Shown piece by piece: positions 34,104-44,500 of a stretch of DNA of 64,000 nucleotides. The DNA comes from Streptomyces sp. TSRI0281. Lineage in GTDB: Bacteria > Actinomycetota > Actinomycetes > Streptomycetales > Streptomycetaceae. The notes under the pieces were generated by a model that saw only the letters and a program-made list of their open reading frames with translations, was not told the DNA's origin and did no database searches. The translations under genes and the position numbers were made by a program. The stretch's first letter is position 1. Every line of letters starts with the position of its first letter. The DNA lies in NCBI RefSeq assembly GCF_001905125.1, contig NZ_LWLE01000003.1:170975-234974 (forward strand). The letters are read 5' to 3'.

Positions 34104-37100
34104 ACCGATGCCAGCCGTCGGTGGCGACCGTTCCACGTGTAGTGCAACGTGGCCACTCCGCGTACATGAGGGTCGCGGAGGCACTCGTAGATGTGCAGGG
34201 ACGGGACCTCGGCCCAATTGCCCATCAGACGTTCGCTCGTGAGAACGAAGTCGAGATCCAGATCGACCAGGATGCGGCCCAGGCGCCCGTGCGTGGGTTC
34301 GTCGACCTTGGCGAAGGCGTCGTCCAGGAGGATCAGCCGGGGCGCGTGCGGGGCCGAGTCGGCGAGGCCGGTGAAGTGGGCGGCAGCGGCGGCGAAGAGC
34401 ACGAGGTATGAGAGCACGCGCTGCTCTCCCTGGCTCAGGCCGGTGCGGCCGGTCAGCTTCCTTCTGCGCCCGGGGGCGGCGTCCTCGACCACAAAGGTGT
34501 GGAAGGTGAACCAGGAGCGGTAGTCCAGCGCGGTGCGGAGGTGGGCGGTGTAGCCGGCCGACGGATCGGTGCGGCGGGCATCCTCGATGCGGCGTTGCAG
34601 TACGTCGCGGAGCTGCTCGGTCTGCTCGCGCGTCCGGAGGCTCGACGGGCTGCGCAGCAGTTCGACGGCCACCCGCACGTCGGCGTCGGCGTCATCGTTG
34701 AGTTTCCAGAGGAGTTCCACGCCGAGGCCGTGCGAGGTCCGTACGGTCTTCAGCGTGTCGTTGAGTGCCGCGACCAGGTTGGCCGCCGCGATGACCTGCG
34801 TGGAGAGGTGGTCGCCGAGCTCGCCGGTCAGGAAGCGCTGGAACACGTCGCTCTCGCGTTCGGTCAGCCGTCCTCGGGCCTCCGCGGCCTCCGCGGCGAT
34901 CCGCTCGCCCACGACCGCGACGTCGTGCGAACCGTGGTCGTCGAGCAGGCGGCACACCTTGATGCCGTCGTGTTCGTCGAGCTGTGCGTCGTAGCCGCCG
35001 GCCAGTTGGTCGCGTAGCGTGGTGTGCCGTTTGAGGAGGAGGCTGTCCGACACCTCGTCCCGGATACGGCCGAGACTCCGATCTACCGCTTCCGCCAGTG
35101 CCCGTAGTGCGCGTAGGCGATCGCGTGCGTTGGAGCCCGGGTCGTCCGCTACCGGGCCGGGGAGGGACGATCGGTCCAGTCCCGCTCCATTGACGACCTC
35201 CGGGCGGCTGAGAGCAGCGCGCAGAGCGCGGCCGGTTTCGATCACGGCCGCTTCCTGATCCGCCAGTTCCACGCGTAGGCGTTCCTCCTTCTCCTCCGCC
35301 CGCACACGTTGGTCGCGCAGTCCGTTGTGGGCACGTTCTCCGGCCGGGATGGTGCCCACGGCGTTCGCGATACGGTCCTTGGCTGTCTGTTCGTCGGCGA
35401 GGATCTTCTCCTCTGACGATCCGACGGCCGCCTCGCGGGTCCGGAGATCCTGCTGCGCGGTGAGTAGTTGCCGGTGGCGAAGCCGGTAACTCTCTTCCGC
35501 CTCCGTGCGTTTCTCGCGGGCTTGCGCGTACCGCCGGTCGTCCGCCTGGCTTCCGTCGAGCCGAGTCACCGTGCTGTTGACCGCTCTGCGCAGGTGGCCG
35601 ACGCCGGTGAGCAGCGAGGCCAGCGCGGTGCGTACGCGGTCCAGTGCGACGGCGTCGGTGGGCAGGTCGTGGGCGGTCGCGGTGGCGTCCGCCTCGGAGC
35701 GCGTCGAAACGGCCAGAGCGCGGGCCTCCTCCGCCTGGCGCGCCGCCTCGGCCGCCTTGGCGGAGAGTGCTCGCGCCGTCCTCTCCTGCGAAGCATGCGT
35801 GTTCCAGGCGTCGGAGAGCCGCTGCGCCCGAGGGAAGTCGCGTTCCGCTTGCGTGAGGGCCCGTCTCCGGGAATCGGCTGCGGCGAGCTCCGTACGGGCT
35901 TCGGCCGACTGCTGTTCCGTCTGCCCGAGCCGGTCTTCCAACTCGGCCAGTGCGCGTCGCCGGGTCTCGGCCCGCACCGCTGCGCCCACGTACTCGGCGG
36001 CGCTCTTGTGGTGCTGCCCTCGGAGGGCGCCCAGCCGCCAGCTACCGTCGAAGTGGACCGCACTCGCGGCCGTCGTCCCCGCGGCCGGTGCGAGCACGAT
36101 GGCTGACAGCAGGTGCTCCACCTGCTCGGATGTGATGCCGCTCTCCGGCTGCGCGACCGGACGGAGGGCTGAGGCGAGGGTCTGTGCCACTGGCAGCGGT
36201 TCGTGGGCTGGGGCCCCGTGGAGAAGGGTGTCCCCGGTGAGCGGGTCGAGAAGGGCGCCGCCCGTGCTGACCCACGCGTCGAGGATTCCGCTCGCCTCCA
36301 GTGCCGCCTCCAGACCGGCCCGTTCGGCGGAGGTCAGGTGCTCGGCGAAGTCCGCCAACCGGTAGAAGGGCGTGCCGTCGGCCGGGTTCCTTGCCGCGCT
36401 GCGGTGGTACGGGGCAGGAGGCTCGGGGTCCGTGCGATGTTCCCAGGCCCGTTTCTCCTCGGTCAGGCGGTCGATCTCCTCGCCCAGTCGGCCGACGCCG
36501 AGAGCCATGCTGTCGCGGTGCCGGGTGAGGGCGTCCGCGTAGGGCTCCAGGGCCGTGTGCGCCGTCTGTCGCGCGTGGGTGTCTGCGCCGACCGGGAGGG
36601 TACGGTCGGAGAACGGCGTGTCCGGGTCGGCCGTGCAGGCCACTTCCGCGAGGACGGCATCCAGCGACGGGCACTCGGTGCCTGCCGCGGTCCGCGTCTC
36701 CCGCACCCACACGGCGACCTCGTCGGCGTACCCCCGGCTCTCCTCCACGACCTTCTGGCGGCTGACTTCGAGACGGTCGGCGGCCTCCTCCGCCTCGCCC
36801 TCCAGCCGTTCCCGCGCCTCGTCGGCCCGCACCGCGCCACTACGCGCCTCGTCGGCCCGCGAGGAGAGGCGGGCCACCTCCTGGACCATCCGCTGCCGGT
36901 TCCGTACGACGGTCTCGGCGGCCCCCAGCTGCCCCTGCCAGGACCGCAGCCCGGCCTCCGTCGTCGCCGTGTCCACGCGCACCACCGGTCGGTGCCGTAC
37001 GGTGTGCGATTCCCCGTCCGGGCTGGTCAGCTCCGTCTGGGTCGACGGGGAATGGACCGTACGCGGCAGGGCGACCGCGTCGCCGAGATGTCCGGCGGGA

Positions 37101-38348
37101 AGCCCCGCCCGCTCCGCCTGGACCAGCAGTTCCCGGTGCTCGGTGGCCAGTTCGGTGAGTCGGGTGCCCAACTCCTCGACGCCCTCCTCCAGCCGTTCGG
37201 CCGCGCTTTCCTCCGCTTCGTGCGCGCCGCGTGACGCGGCGAAGGCGGTCATGGCCGTGGTGTGCAGGGCGTCCACCGTGCTGCGGCGCTCCGACAGCTC
37301 ACGCAGGCTGCGGTAGGCGTGGCTGTCGTGCAGAGCGGCAAGGTCCGTCCGTGCGGACTCCTCCTCCTCGCGGAGTGTCCTCAGCCCCTCCTCCGATTCC
37401 TTCTCCCGTTCCTTCAGGGCGCTCGTGTGCTGCGCGGCGTCCCCGGCGTTCCGACGGCGCTCGGAGAGGGTGTCCAGTTCCCGGCTCACGTTCCGGGCCG
37501 AGGAGCGCAGGACCCCGGCGAGGTAGCGGCGGTAGTCGGCGAGGAAGGCGCGCAGGGCCGCGTCGGTACGTTCCAGGCGGCCCAGTTCGGCCCGCACGGT
37601 GTCCAGATCGTGGAGGTTGCGCGCCACCTTCTCGACCACGTCCTCGTCGAGTCCGGGCAGGGTCTCACTCAGCAGGACGGCCAGACCGCCGTGCTCGATG
37701 CGGTCCCCGACGGTCGGGCGGCGCAGCCGGTGCAGGAGCTGGGTGAGGTTGCGGTAGCGCGTCGCGTCCGTGATCCCGAAGAGGTCCCGGGCCACGCGGG
37801 CACGGTGTTCGACCGCTCGGTCCGTCGTGTTGCCGGAGCCGACGATCTCCTTGAGCCGGTCGACGGCAAGGGGTTTGCCCGCCTCGACCAGGTGCAGGTC
37901 CTCGCCGACGCGCAGGGGGGGTGACGAAGAAGGCCGGCACCGCCTTCTGCGCAGACTTCGAGGCACGGACAGCGGCGCCGAGCGTCAGATAGCGGTGGTC
38001 GCCGGCCTCGTCCGTCCCTCGGAACTCCACCCACAGATAGCCGAGGCGGTTGGTCTGCTCGAAGCCGTCCAGCATCAGCCAGGCGAGCGTCGTCCGCCCG
38101 GTGCCGGTGGCATCGAGGGCCCGGGAGTCGCCGTCCAGGAGGTACGGGAGCAGCATCTCCAGTGCCTTGGACTTGCCCGCCCCGTTCTTGCCGCGCAGCA
38201 GCAGCCGCCCGTCACCGAACGCGAACTCCTGCTCGTCGTACTGCCAGACGTTCTGGATGCCCGCGCGGTGCAGCCGGAAGCGGGAACTCGCCGCCGGTGC
38301 GTGACCTGAACGCGGAAGCGGAACGAGACCACGGGCATCGGTGGTCAT
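34100..38348 (-). CDS. TIGR02680 SMC/SbcC-like ATPase, Wadjet-like JetC, frameshifted
   Basis: The motor of the cassette, about 1415 residues if intact. The first frame (ATG 38348) has Walker A GKNGAGKSKALEMLL (residues 53-60 core) and ends its match at AFFVTP (residue about 143); the second frame resumes LRVGEDLHLVEAGKPL without loss. The break is a seven-C run (complement of 37915-37921) where six C would restore frame. Beyond it lies a very long charged coiled-coil-type middle and, at the C-terminus, the ABC signature-like GLSQGEQRVLSYL and Walker B LILLDDAFAKVD. SMC-like ATPases extrude DNA loops and sense circular plasmid size. As read, the product would be truncated to about 227 residues. 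Confidence 0.82.
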
Positions 38349-39673
38349 AGCGGCAACTCCTGCTGGGTGTCGGTGGGTTCGTGCCGTCCGCCGGTCGCCC
38401 GCACGGTGACGCGGGTGGCGTATCGGGCCGCTGAGGCGAGCAGGACCCAGCCCTCGCCGCCGCTGGGCCTGGCCGCACGGACGTCGGTGACCTGGCGTCC
38501 CTCCGGCAGCTCTCCGGCGTACTGCTCCGGCACCCCCGCTCCCTCGGATCGCAGCGGGCCGGCAGGGGCGATCAAGCGCATACGGGAGAGCAGGTCCAGC
38601 ACGGCTTCGCGCAGGGCATCGGGGTCTTCGAGGTAACCGCGCTGCCAGTTGCTGCGCTGCCCGTACTCGGCGACCAGCTCGGCCAGAAGCTCATCCACCA
38701 CACCGTCCGGAACGGCGGTCCCGACGACGAGAACACCGCCGGTCGCGGGATGTCCGGGCTCCGCCGGGCGGAGCCGCTCCACCAGTCGTTCCACCAGCAG
38801 CAACGCGGCCTGGGCGACGGTCCCCGTCCCGGGCAGGTGGAGATCGGTCAGCTCCTCCTCGGGGTCGACCAGGGCCACTCCCTCGGCGCGGATCTCCGTC
38901 TCCAGGCCCAGGAGTTCGAGGAACGCCTGGGCCTCCCGGCGCTGGCGGGTGCGGAGCCAGTCGCGTTCGGTGTCGGTCAGTTCGTCGAGGTGGACGACAG
39001 GGGTCTCGACGAGCATCCGGCGCACGTAGGTGCGTGGCCCTCCGAACCCTGGGTCCGCCGCCCGCCGGACCAGGTCGGCGCCGTCCCGCGACTGGGCGAG
39101 CGGTCCGGCCACGATGACGCGGGCGAGCTCCCGGTCGACCGTGATCAGCGCCTCTCCGTCGGCCTCCTGGGCGATGACGCCCACGTGGCCGTGGGTCTCG
39201 ATCAGGACACCCCACTCGACGAGCTGCCGCAGAGCCGCGACCAGCGTCCGCTTCCCGGCCGCCCGTCCCGTCTCCTCCAGCTCGACGTCCGCGTCGGCCG
39301 CCGCGGCCCGGATGTCGGCGACGAGCTGAGACAACAGCAACTGCTCCGGCGCGGTGACCAGTACAGACAGGGCCAGAGCCAGACAGGCGTAGGTATGCGG
39401 GGTGAAGGCTGTGCCGGTGGACCGTACGAGCCGGTGCCCCGACCGGGCTCCGAGCCCGGCCTTGAACAGCCTGGCGTAGGAGCTGTCGACCAGGAGGCGG
39501 TAGCCGAGCACTTGCTGGAACCGGCCGCCCAGCCAGTCGGCGTGCCTGCGGACCAGCGGAAAGAGGTCGGCGTGCGGGCCGTCCGATGTGACCAGCGGGT
39601 GGGCGAGCAACAGCCTTGCCGCGGTGCGGCGTTCGGTGGCCAGAGCCACGTCGTGGGCGGAGGGAAGCGTCAT
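38345..39673 (-). CDS. TIGR02678/DUF2398 protein, Wadjet-like JetB
   Basis: A 442-residue protein of the DUF2398 family, corresponding to the kleisin-associated MukE/JetB-like subunit. It is winged-helix-like in places (TLVAALRQLVEWGVLIETHGHVGVI), with conserved RTYVRRMLVETPVVHLDELTDTERDWLRTRQ and GYLEDPDALREAVLDLLSRM. ATG 39673 overlaps the previous stop, and its stop overlaps the SMC start, so stoichiometric expression is built in. Expected partner of the SMC dimer and the DUF2397 protein. No enzymatic motif visible. Confidence 0.85.
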   Translation of the reverse strand: MTLPSAHDVALATERRTAARLLLAHPLVTSDGPHADLFPLVRRHADWLGGRFQQVLGYRLLVDSSYARLFKAGLGARSGHRLVRSTGTAFTPHTYACLALALSVLVTAPEQLLLSQLVADIRAAAADADVELEETGRAAGKRTLVAALRQLVEWGVLIETHGHVGVIAQEADGEALITVDRELARVIVAGPLAQSRDGADLVRRAADPGFGGPRTYVRRMLVETPVVHLDELTDTERDWLRTRQRREAQAFLELLGLETEIRAEGVALVDPEEELTDLHLPGTGTVAQAALLLVERLVERLRPAEPGHPATGGVLVVGTAVPDGVVDELLAELVAEYGQRSNWQRGYLEDPDALREAVLDLLSRMRLIAPAGPLRSEGAGVPEQYAGELPEGRQVTDVRAARPSGGEGWVLLASAARYATRVTVRATGGRHEPTDTQQELPL

Positions 39674-41373
39674 GACACGCTCATCTCCGCACCGCCGACG
39701 GGCGCGCTGTGCGACCGAGGGGGAGGAGGCTCGCTGCCGGTCGGCTCCGCTCCTTGCGCCGAGACGGCCGTCCTGTGGACCACCAGCTCCAGGTCGTCCA
39801 GCAGCAGATCCCCGTCGGCCGAGCGGAGAAGCGTGCGCGCTCCCGCCGTACGGTGCACGGTGAGCCGGATGCCCAGATCGGCGTCCTCGCTCCACGCCGC
39901 GTCCAGCCCGAAGCCCCGATTCTCCTGCCCGTCCGCCTCCTCGCGCCGCCTGAGCTGCGCGTTTCCGAGCGCCGTGGCCAGCAGCTCCAGGAGCAGGCTG
40001 AGCGCTGCCGAAGTGAGCCGTACGCCGTCGAATCGGGCGGACGCGCTGCACAGCTCGTCCGCCGCAGCGTTTCTGTCCGCTCCCCGCTGACGCGCCGCCT
40101 CCCGCAGCCGTCCCTTCTGCGCGGAATGGTCCTCCACCGATGCCGTCCGGCCTCGCTGGGCGCGGCTGCCCCTCTCGCGCAGCGCGACCGGTACCTCGAC
40201 CACCGGGCCGGTCCACCAGCTGGTGTAGGCGGGCACTACCTCGTCTGCGGCGGGCGGTACGCCCAGGTGGCGCGCGCCGTACAGCCCGAAGGCGGCGACG
40301 GCGATGTCGTGCGCGTCCTGCGGCGCGGCCTCGTCGAACCACCGGGCCAGCCGCAACAGGTCCCGGCGCCGCGACATCTCGCCGGTGGCCGAGCGCAGCA
40401 TCCGCTTGGCGTTGGCCAGCAGCGACTGAAGGGCCCGCAGGGTGGCGTCGCGCAGCTGGTCGACCTGGCTGCCCTGTCCGTCGGTGTCCCTGAACCAGCC
40501 CCGCAGCCCCTCCCAGTCCGCGAGCTCGCGACCCCGGCTGCGCTGCACGCGGGTCTCCGTACGGCCCTCGCTCTGCGCCGGCAGCCCGGCGAGCCCCTGC
40601 GCGTGGGTGTCCAGCTGCTTCAGCAGGCCCGGGAGGCAGGGCCAGAGCGCGTCCAGGGCTGCTGAGATGCGGGGGGCGCGGAACGACACGTCCTCCGTGA
40701 TCGCCTCGACGTAGTCCAGGAGGAGTTCCTTGAAGCCCTGGTACTCGCGGCTGTCCAGGTCGTAGCGGGCGAGCACCTGGCCGAGATAGGCGTAGAAGTC
40801 CCGGACGGAGTCCGCGAACCCGGCGAACTGTACGAACAACGTGCTGACCCGCTCCAGCCCGTCCTGCGGGGCGAGGCCGCCCGGCTCGGCGACCAGCTCG
40901 GCCAGCTCCCGCAGCCCCCGCTCGACCAGGGCCAGCAGCTCGTTGCTCACCTCACGGGCGGCGTCGGCCTCGGCCAGCACCCCGTCGGCGTCCCGCTGGA
41001 CGCGCTCGCCCAGCCGCGACAGCTGGTAGCGGGCCCGCGAACGCTGGTACTCCGTGATGCTGGATGCCTTCACGGTGTGGCTGCCGCGCAGCAGGTTCCC
41101 CCACTTCACCAGCTGCTCCAGCCGCGCTGTGAGGGGGTCGGCGTCGAGTCCGGCGGCGGGCCCGCCGCCCTCGCGCAGCTTCGCCATCACGTCCGGGACG
41201 GCCAGGTCAGCCAGGAGCGTGCCGCAGAAGACCCGCATGATCGCGAGATACTCCAGCCGCTCCGGCGCGCTGAGGTACGCGTATGCGTCGAGGCGACGGC
41301 GCGTCTCGTCGGCGTCGGGTGCCGAGGGCGCGTCGCCGGGTTCCGGCGGTGTGCCGGGTGCGGGTTCCTCCAT
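39670..41373 (-). CDS. TIGR02677/DUF2397 protein, Wadjet-like JetA
   Basis: A 567-residue, largely helical protein matching the DUF2397 family, which is the kleisin/MukF-like first gene of this cassette: conserved RLDAYAYLSAPERLEYLAIMRVF at the N-terminus and YRSFFSRYDL-like long helices (LGQVLARYDLDSREYQGFKELL). ATG at 41373 is chosen because family similarity starts just after it; it has no Shine-Dalgarno and may be leaderless (-10 TAACCT as complement of 41381-41386, 7 bases before the ATG). First gene of the DUF2397-DUF2398-SMC-TOPRIM operon. Confidence 0.85.
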   Translation of the reverse strand: MEEPAPGTPPEPGDAPSAPDADETRRRLDAYAYLSAPERLEYLAIMRVFCGTLLADLAVPDVMAKLREGGGPAAGLDADPLTARLEQLVKWGNLLRGSHTVKASSITEYQRSRARYQLSRLGERVQRDADGVLAEADAAREVSNELLALVERGLRELAELVAEPGGLAPQDGLERVSTLFVQFAGFADSVRDFYAYLGQVLARYDLDSREYQGFKELLLDYVEAITEDVSFRAPRISAALDALWPCLPGLLKQLDTHAQGLAGLPAQSEGRTETRVQRSRGRELADWEGLRGWFRDTDGQGSQVDQLRDATLRALQSLLANAKRMLRSATGEMSRRRDLLRLARWFDEAAPQDAHDIAVAAFGLYGARHLGVPPAADEVVPAYTSWWTGPVVEVPVALRERGSRAQRGRTASVEDHSAQKGRLREAARQRGADRNAAADELCSASARFDGVRLTSAALSLLLELLATALGNAQLRRREEADGQENRGFGLDAAWSEDADLGIRLTVHRTAGARTLLRSADGDLLLDDLELVVHRTAVSAQGAEPTGSEPPPPRSHSAPVGGAEMSVS

Positions 41374-41386
41374 GTCTGCGAGGTTA
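41371..41386 (-). promoter_or_regulatory. predicted leaderless promoter of the Wadjet-like operon
   Basis: On the minus strand TAACCT is followed by exactly 7 bases and then ATG of the DUF2397 gene, the spacing expected when transcription starts at the A of ATG. No purine-rich ribosome site precedes the ATG. A clear -35 is absent. Confidence 0.4.
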
Positions 41387-41519
41387 CGTGGAGGGTCCGA
41401 CAGGCGGTGCTGAGTGGCCGGAACTGGTCCCGGGGCAACTGGCGAATCAACTCCGGACACGCTGAAACCAGGCGTACGGAGTGGGGCAGCCTCGCCGGGC
41501 CGGGGGACAGAGCCAGAGG

Positions 41520-44500
41520 TCACCCCCGCTGCTCGACGGTGTCGTACAGCCGCCAGGCCGGCCAACGCGCCGCTTCGGCTTCGCCGTCACCACCGCCCAG
41601 CAGGTTCCGGCGATGCAGCATGAGCCGGAGGTGGCGTGCCCCGTCGCCGTCCTCTTCCACTCCTCGATCGAGAAGCACGGCTCGGGGAGCTGCCCCGCCG
41701 ATGCCACGCACCACGGCGTCCGCGGGATGCCCGTGAACGGTCTCGCCCAGCGTGACGGTGGCTTCCTCCGCGAGGGAGAGGGTCTGGTACAGGCGTTTGA
41801 GCAGCACGTCCTCGTCTCCGCCTCCCGGGGCTAGGCCGTCCCGCTCCGCGGCCTCCAGCAGCGCGGCGCCCACGCCTCCCCGCTTTCGCCAGAGCTTCTT
41901 GTCCCCCACCACGATGAGGTGACTCCGTGCCCGCGTGATGGCGACGTTCCACAGGTTCAGCTGTTCACCGACCCAGGCGACGGAGCCCGGGTGCATGCCT
42001 TCGCCGGCGACGAGGGAGAACACCATGACGTCGCGTTCGCCGCCCTGGAAGGTGTGCACCGTACCGATACGCAGACGTTCCTCGTCATACGGTCGCAGCC
42101 GCTTCCGCAGCGCTTCGGCCTGAGGCGCGAAGGGTGTGACAACTCCGACGGTGGCCTCGGGCGGGAGCTGTTCCAGCAGATAGCGGACGCTGTCGTGCAC
42201 TTTGCGGATCTCGTCCTCGTTGACCCAGGAGCCACCGAACGGAGGGTGGGCGGCCCGCCCGGTCACATCCGTCCAGATGACGGCGGGGCGGCGGGCCAGA
42301 GCGGGACGGCCACGGGTGTCGGTGAGAACGGTCAGCCCACCGTCGTAGAAGAGTTCGTTGGAGATCGCGGCGATGTGCGGATGACAGCGGAAGTGCTCGT
42401 CGAGAAGCAATGTGCCGCCCGCGGACTGTTCGGCCGCGTGGAAGGCGGAGTGGCGCCGGTAGGCGAGATGGTGCTTCTCCAGCCAGGCGGACCGCAGCCC
42501 GTTCCCGCGCCGGATGAGAGCCTCGCGGTGCGGGCTGGTCTGCGTGATGTGCGTGAGCTGCATGGGGTCGCCGATGACCAGGGCGCGCCGCGCGCGGAAC
42601 AGCAGCGGCAGGACGTGGGGGATGGCGCACTGGCTGGCCTCGTCGATGACGACGAGGTCGAACAGGGCCGGGTCCGGAGGGAAACGCCGGGCGGAGAGGC
42701 TGGTGACTGCCCATCCGGCCACCGCGGGCGCGTTCATCGAGGTTCCCGAGCGCCCGAGGACCCTTCCCAACTGCGGCCAGTCGCCGCGTTTGCCGTCCCG
42801 AGCCGTCAACAGCTCCATGATGCGGCGGCGTCCGGCCCAGGCGGCAGCTTGGACCTTGGTGGCGAGGAATGTGCGTGAAGCGTCCTGGACGGCGCTCTCC
42901 GCATCGCGGAGGGCACGCGTGAGCGCTGTGTCGTCAACGGTGGCCGCGTGCTCGCGCCCGTCACGCCATTCCGCCTCGGCCGCGGCGAAGCCGGCGAGCG
43001 CGAGGCAGCCCGCGGCGGGATCACCGGCATACCCCTCCAGACCGGCCTTGCGCAGGAAACGGGATCGACGCCACGATCCGAGGAAGCGCGCGCGGGAATG
43101 GCGGCGTGCGCTGTCCTCCAGCTTCCTCGGCAGTGGCGGGCCGCCGAGCAGCTCCTGGAGTTCGGTGACGGTGATCCCGAGCTGTTCCGCGTGGTGGGCG
43201 CGGGCCTCGCCTGCCCGGCGAAGCCGCAGCTCGGTCTCGGCGATGTGGGCCAGATGCCGCCGTACCTCTGCCAGGCGGTCGGTGGCCAGCACGGTCGCCA
43301 TGGATGCCGTGGCCACGGTGGTGGACGGCTCCGGGCCGGTACGCAGCGCGTGGAGCGCGGCGGCCTCGTGCTCCGCGTTGCTCTTGCCGGTCTTCCGTGC
43401 CGAGCCGGTGCGCACGACGCTGCCGGGCACCAGCTCGTCGCAGCGGCGCCATACCTCGTCCACGGCATCGTTGTTGGTGGACGCGACCAGCACGGTCTGA
43501 CCTGCCGCGATCGCCGTGGCCACGAGATTGGCGACCAGCTGGCTCTTGCCGGTGCCGGGCGGGCCTGTGGCCACGGTGAGGCGACGGGTCATGGCGGACC
43601 GGAGAACCGCGCTCTGTGCCTCGTTGCAGGGCAGCGGAGTCACGAAGTTCGCCGGTTCGGGATCTGTGTGGGCGAGGGACCGGATGCGCTGCGAGGAGTC
43701 GGGCGCGAGCACCCCGAGGGCGGTCTTCCCGATCTGGTCCGTCTGTCTGGCGATGCCGGCGAAGTCGTTGAGAAGCCCCTTCGTGAAGTTCGTCTGGGGG
43801 CGTGCCGCGAACAGGACCGCGGTGTTGCGGGCTCCGTGGCCGGGTGTGCGGACGTCGATGCGGTCGGCGAGCTGGTCGGGACGGAGCTCCTGTACGCACG
43901 GCAGCTCGAACTCCTGCGTGAGGAGGTTGCGCACCTCCACCGCCATCCGGTCGTGCTGTCCGCGATGCCAGGACGGCTGAAACGTGTCGATGAGCTGGTT
44001 GGCCTCGTCCTCGCCCAACCAGTCGTGCGCCAGCTGAGGATGTGGCTGGACCGGTCCGTACGGCTTCAGCCGCACCTCGCCCTCGTCCTGGACGATCTCG
44101 ACCCGACGTACCAGCAGGGGCGCGAACTTCGGCTGCCGCCAGGGGCTCCCGGTACGAGGCCCGGTGAGGAGCACGGCCGGATAGCCCGCCCATAGCTCGG
44201 CATCCTCCTCTGCCGCTGAATCCACCAGCGGGCCCGCTTCCTTGGGGAGCGCGAGGCAGCCGTCGTCGTCGACGTCGCCGGAGATGAACCTCTCCGCGCC
44301 GTCCAGGCACACGTACGACGTGCCCTGACGGCTCACGTCCATCAGAGGTGTCTCGGCACTCTCGGCCAGGACGCACTCGCGGTAGTAGTCCAGCAGGTTG
44401 GTCCAGGTGGGTTGCGCGTGAGCGGATTTCGCGGCGTGTGGCGGTGCAGCTTCTCCGGCGGCTGCCCGGGGCCGAGAACTCAGAGGATCGAGGATGGGGG

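Noticed and set aside
35468..37746. several rightward frames inside the SMC gene
   Set aside because: Shadows of the long leftward coiled-coil ATPase gene.
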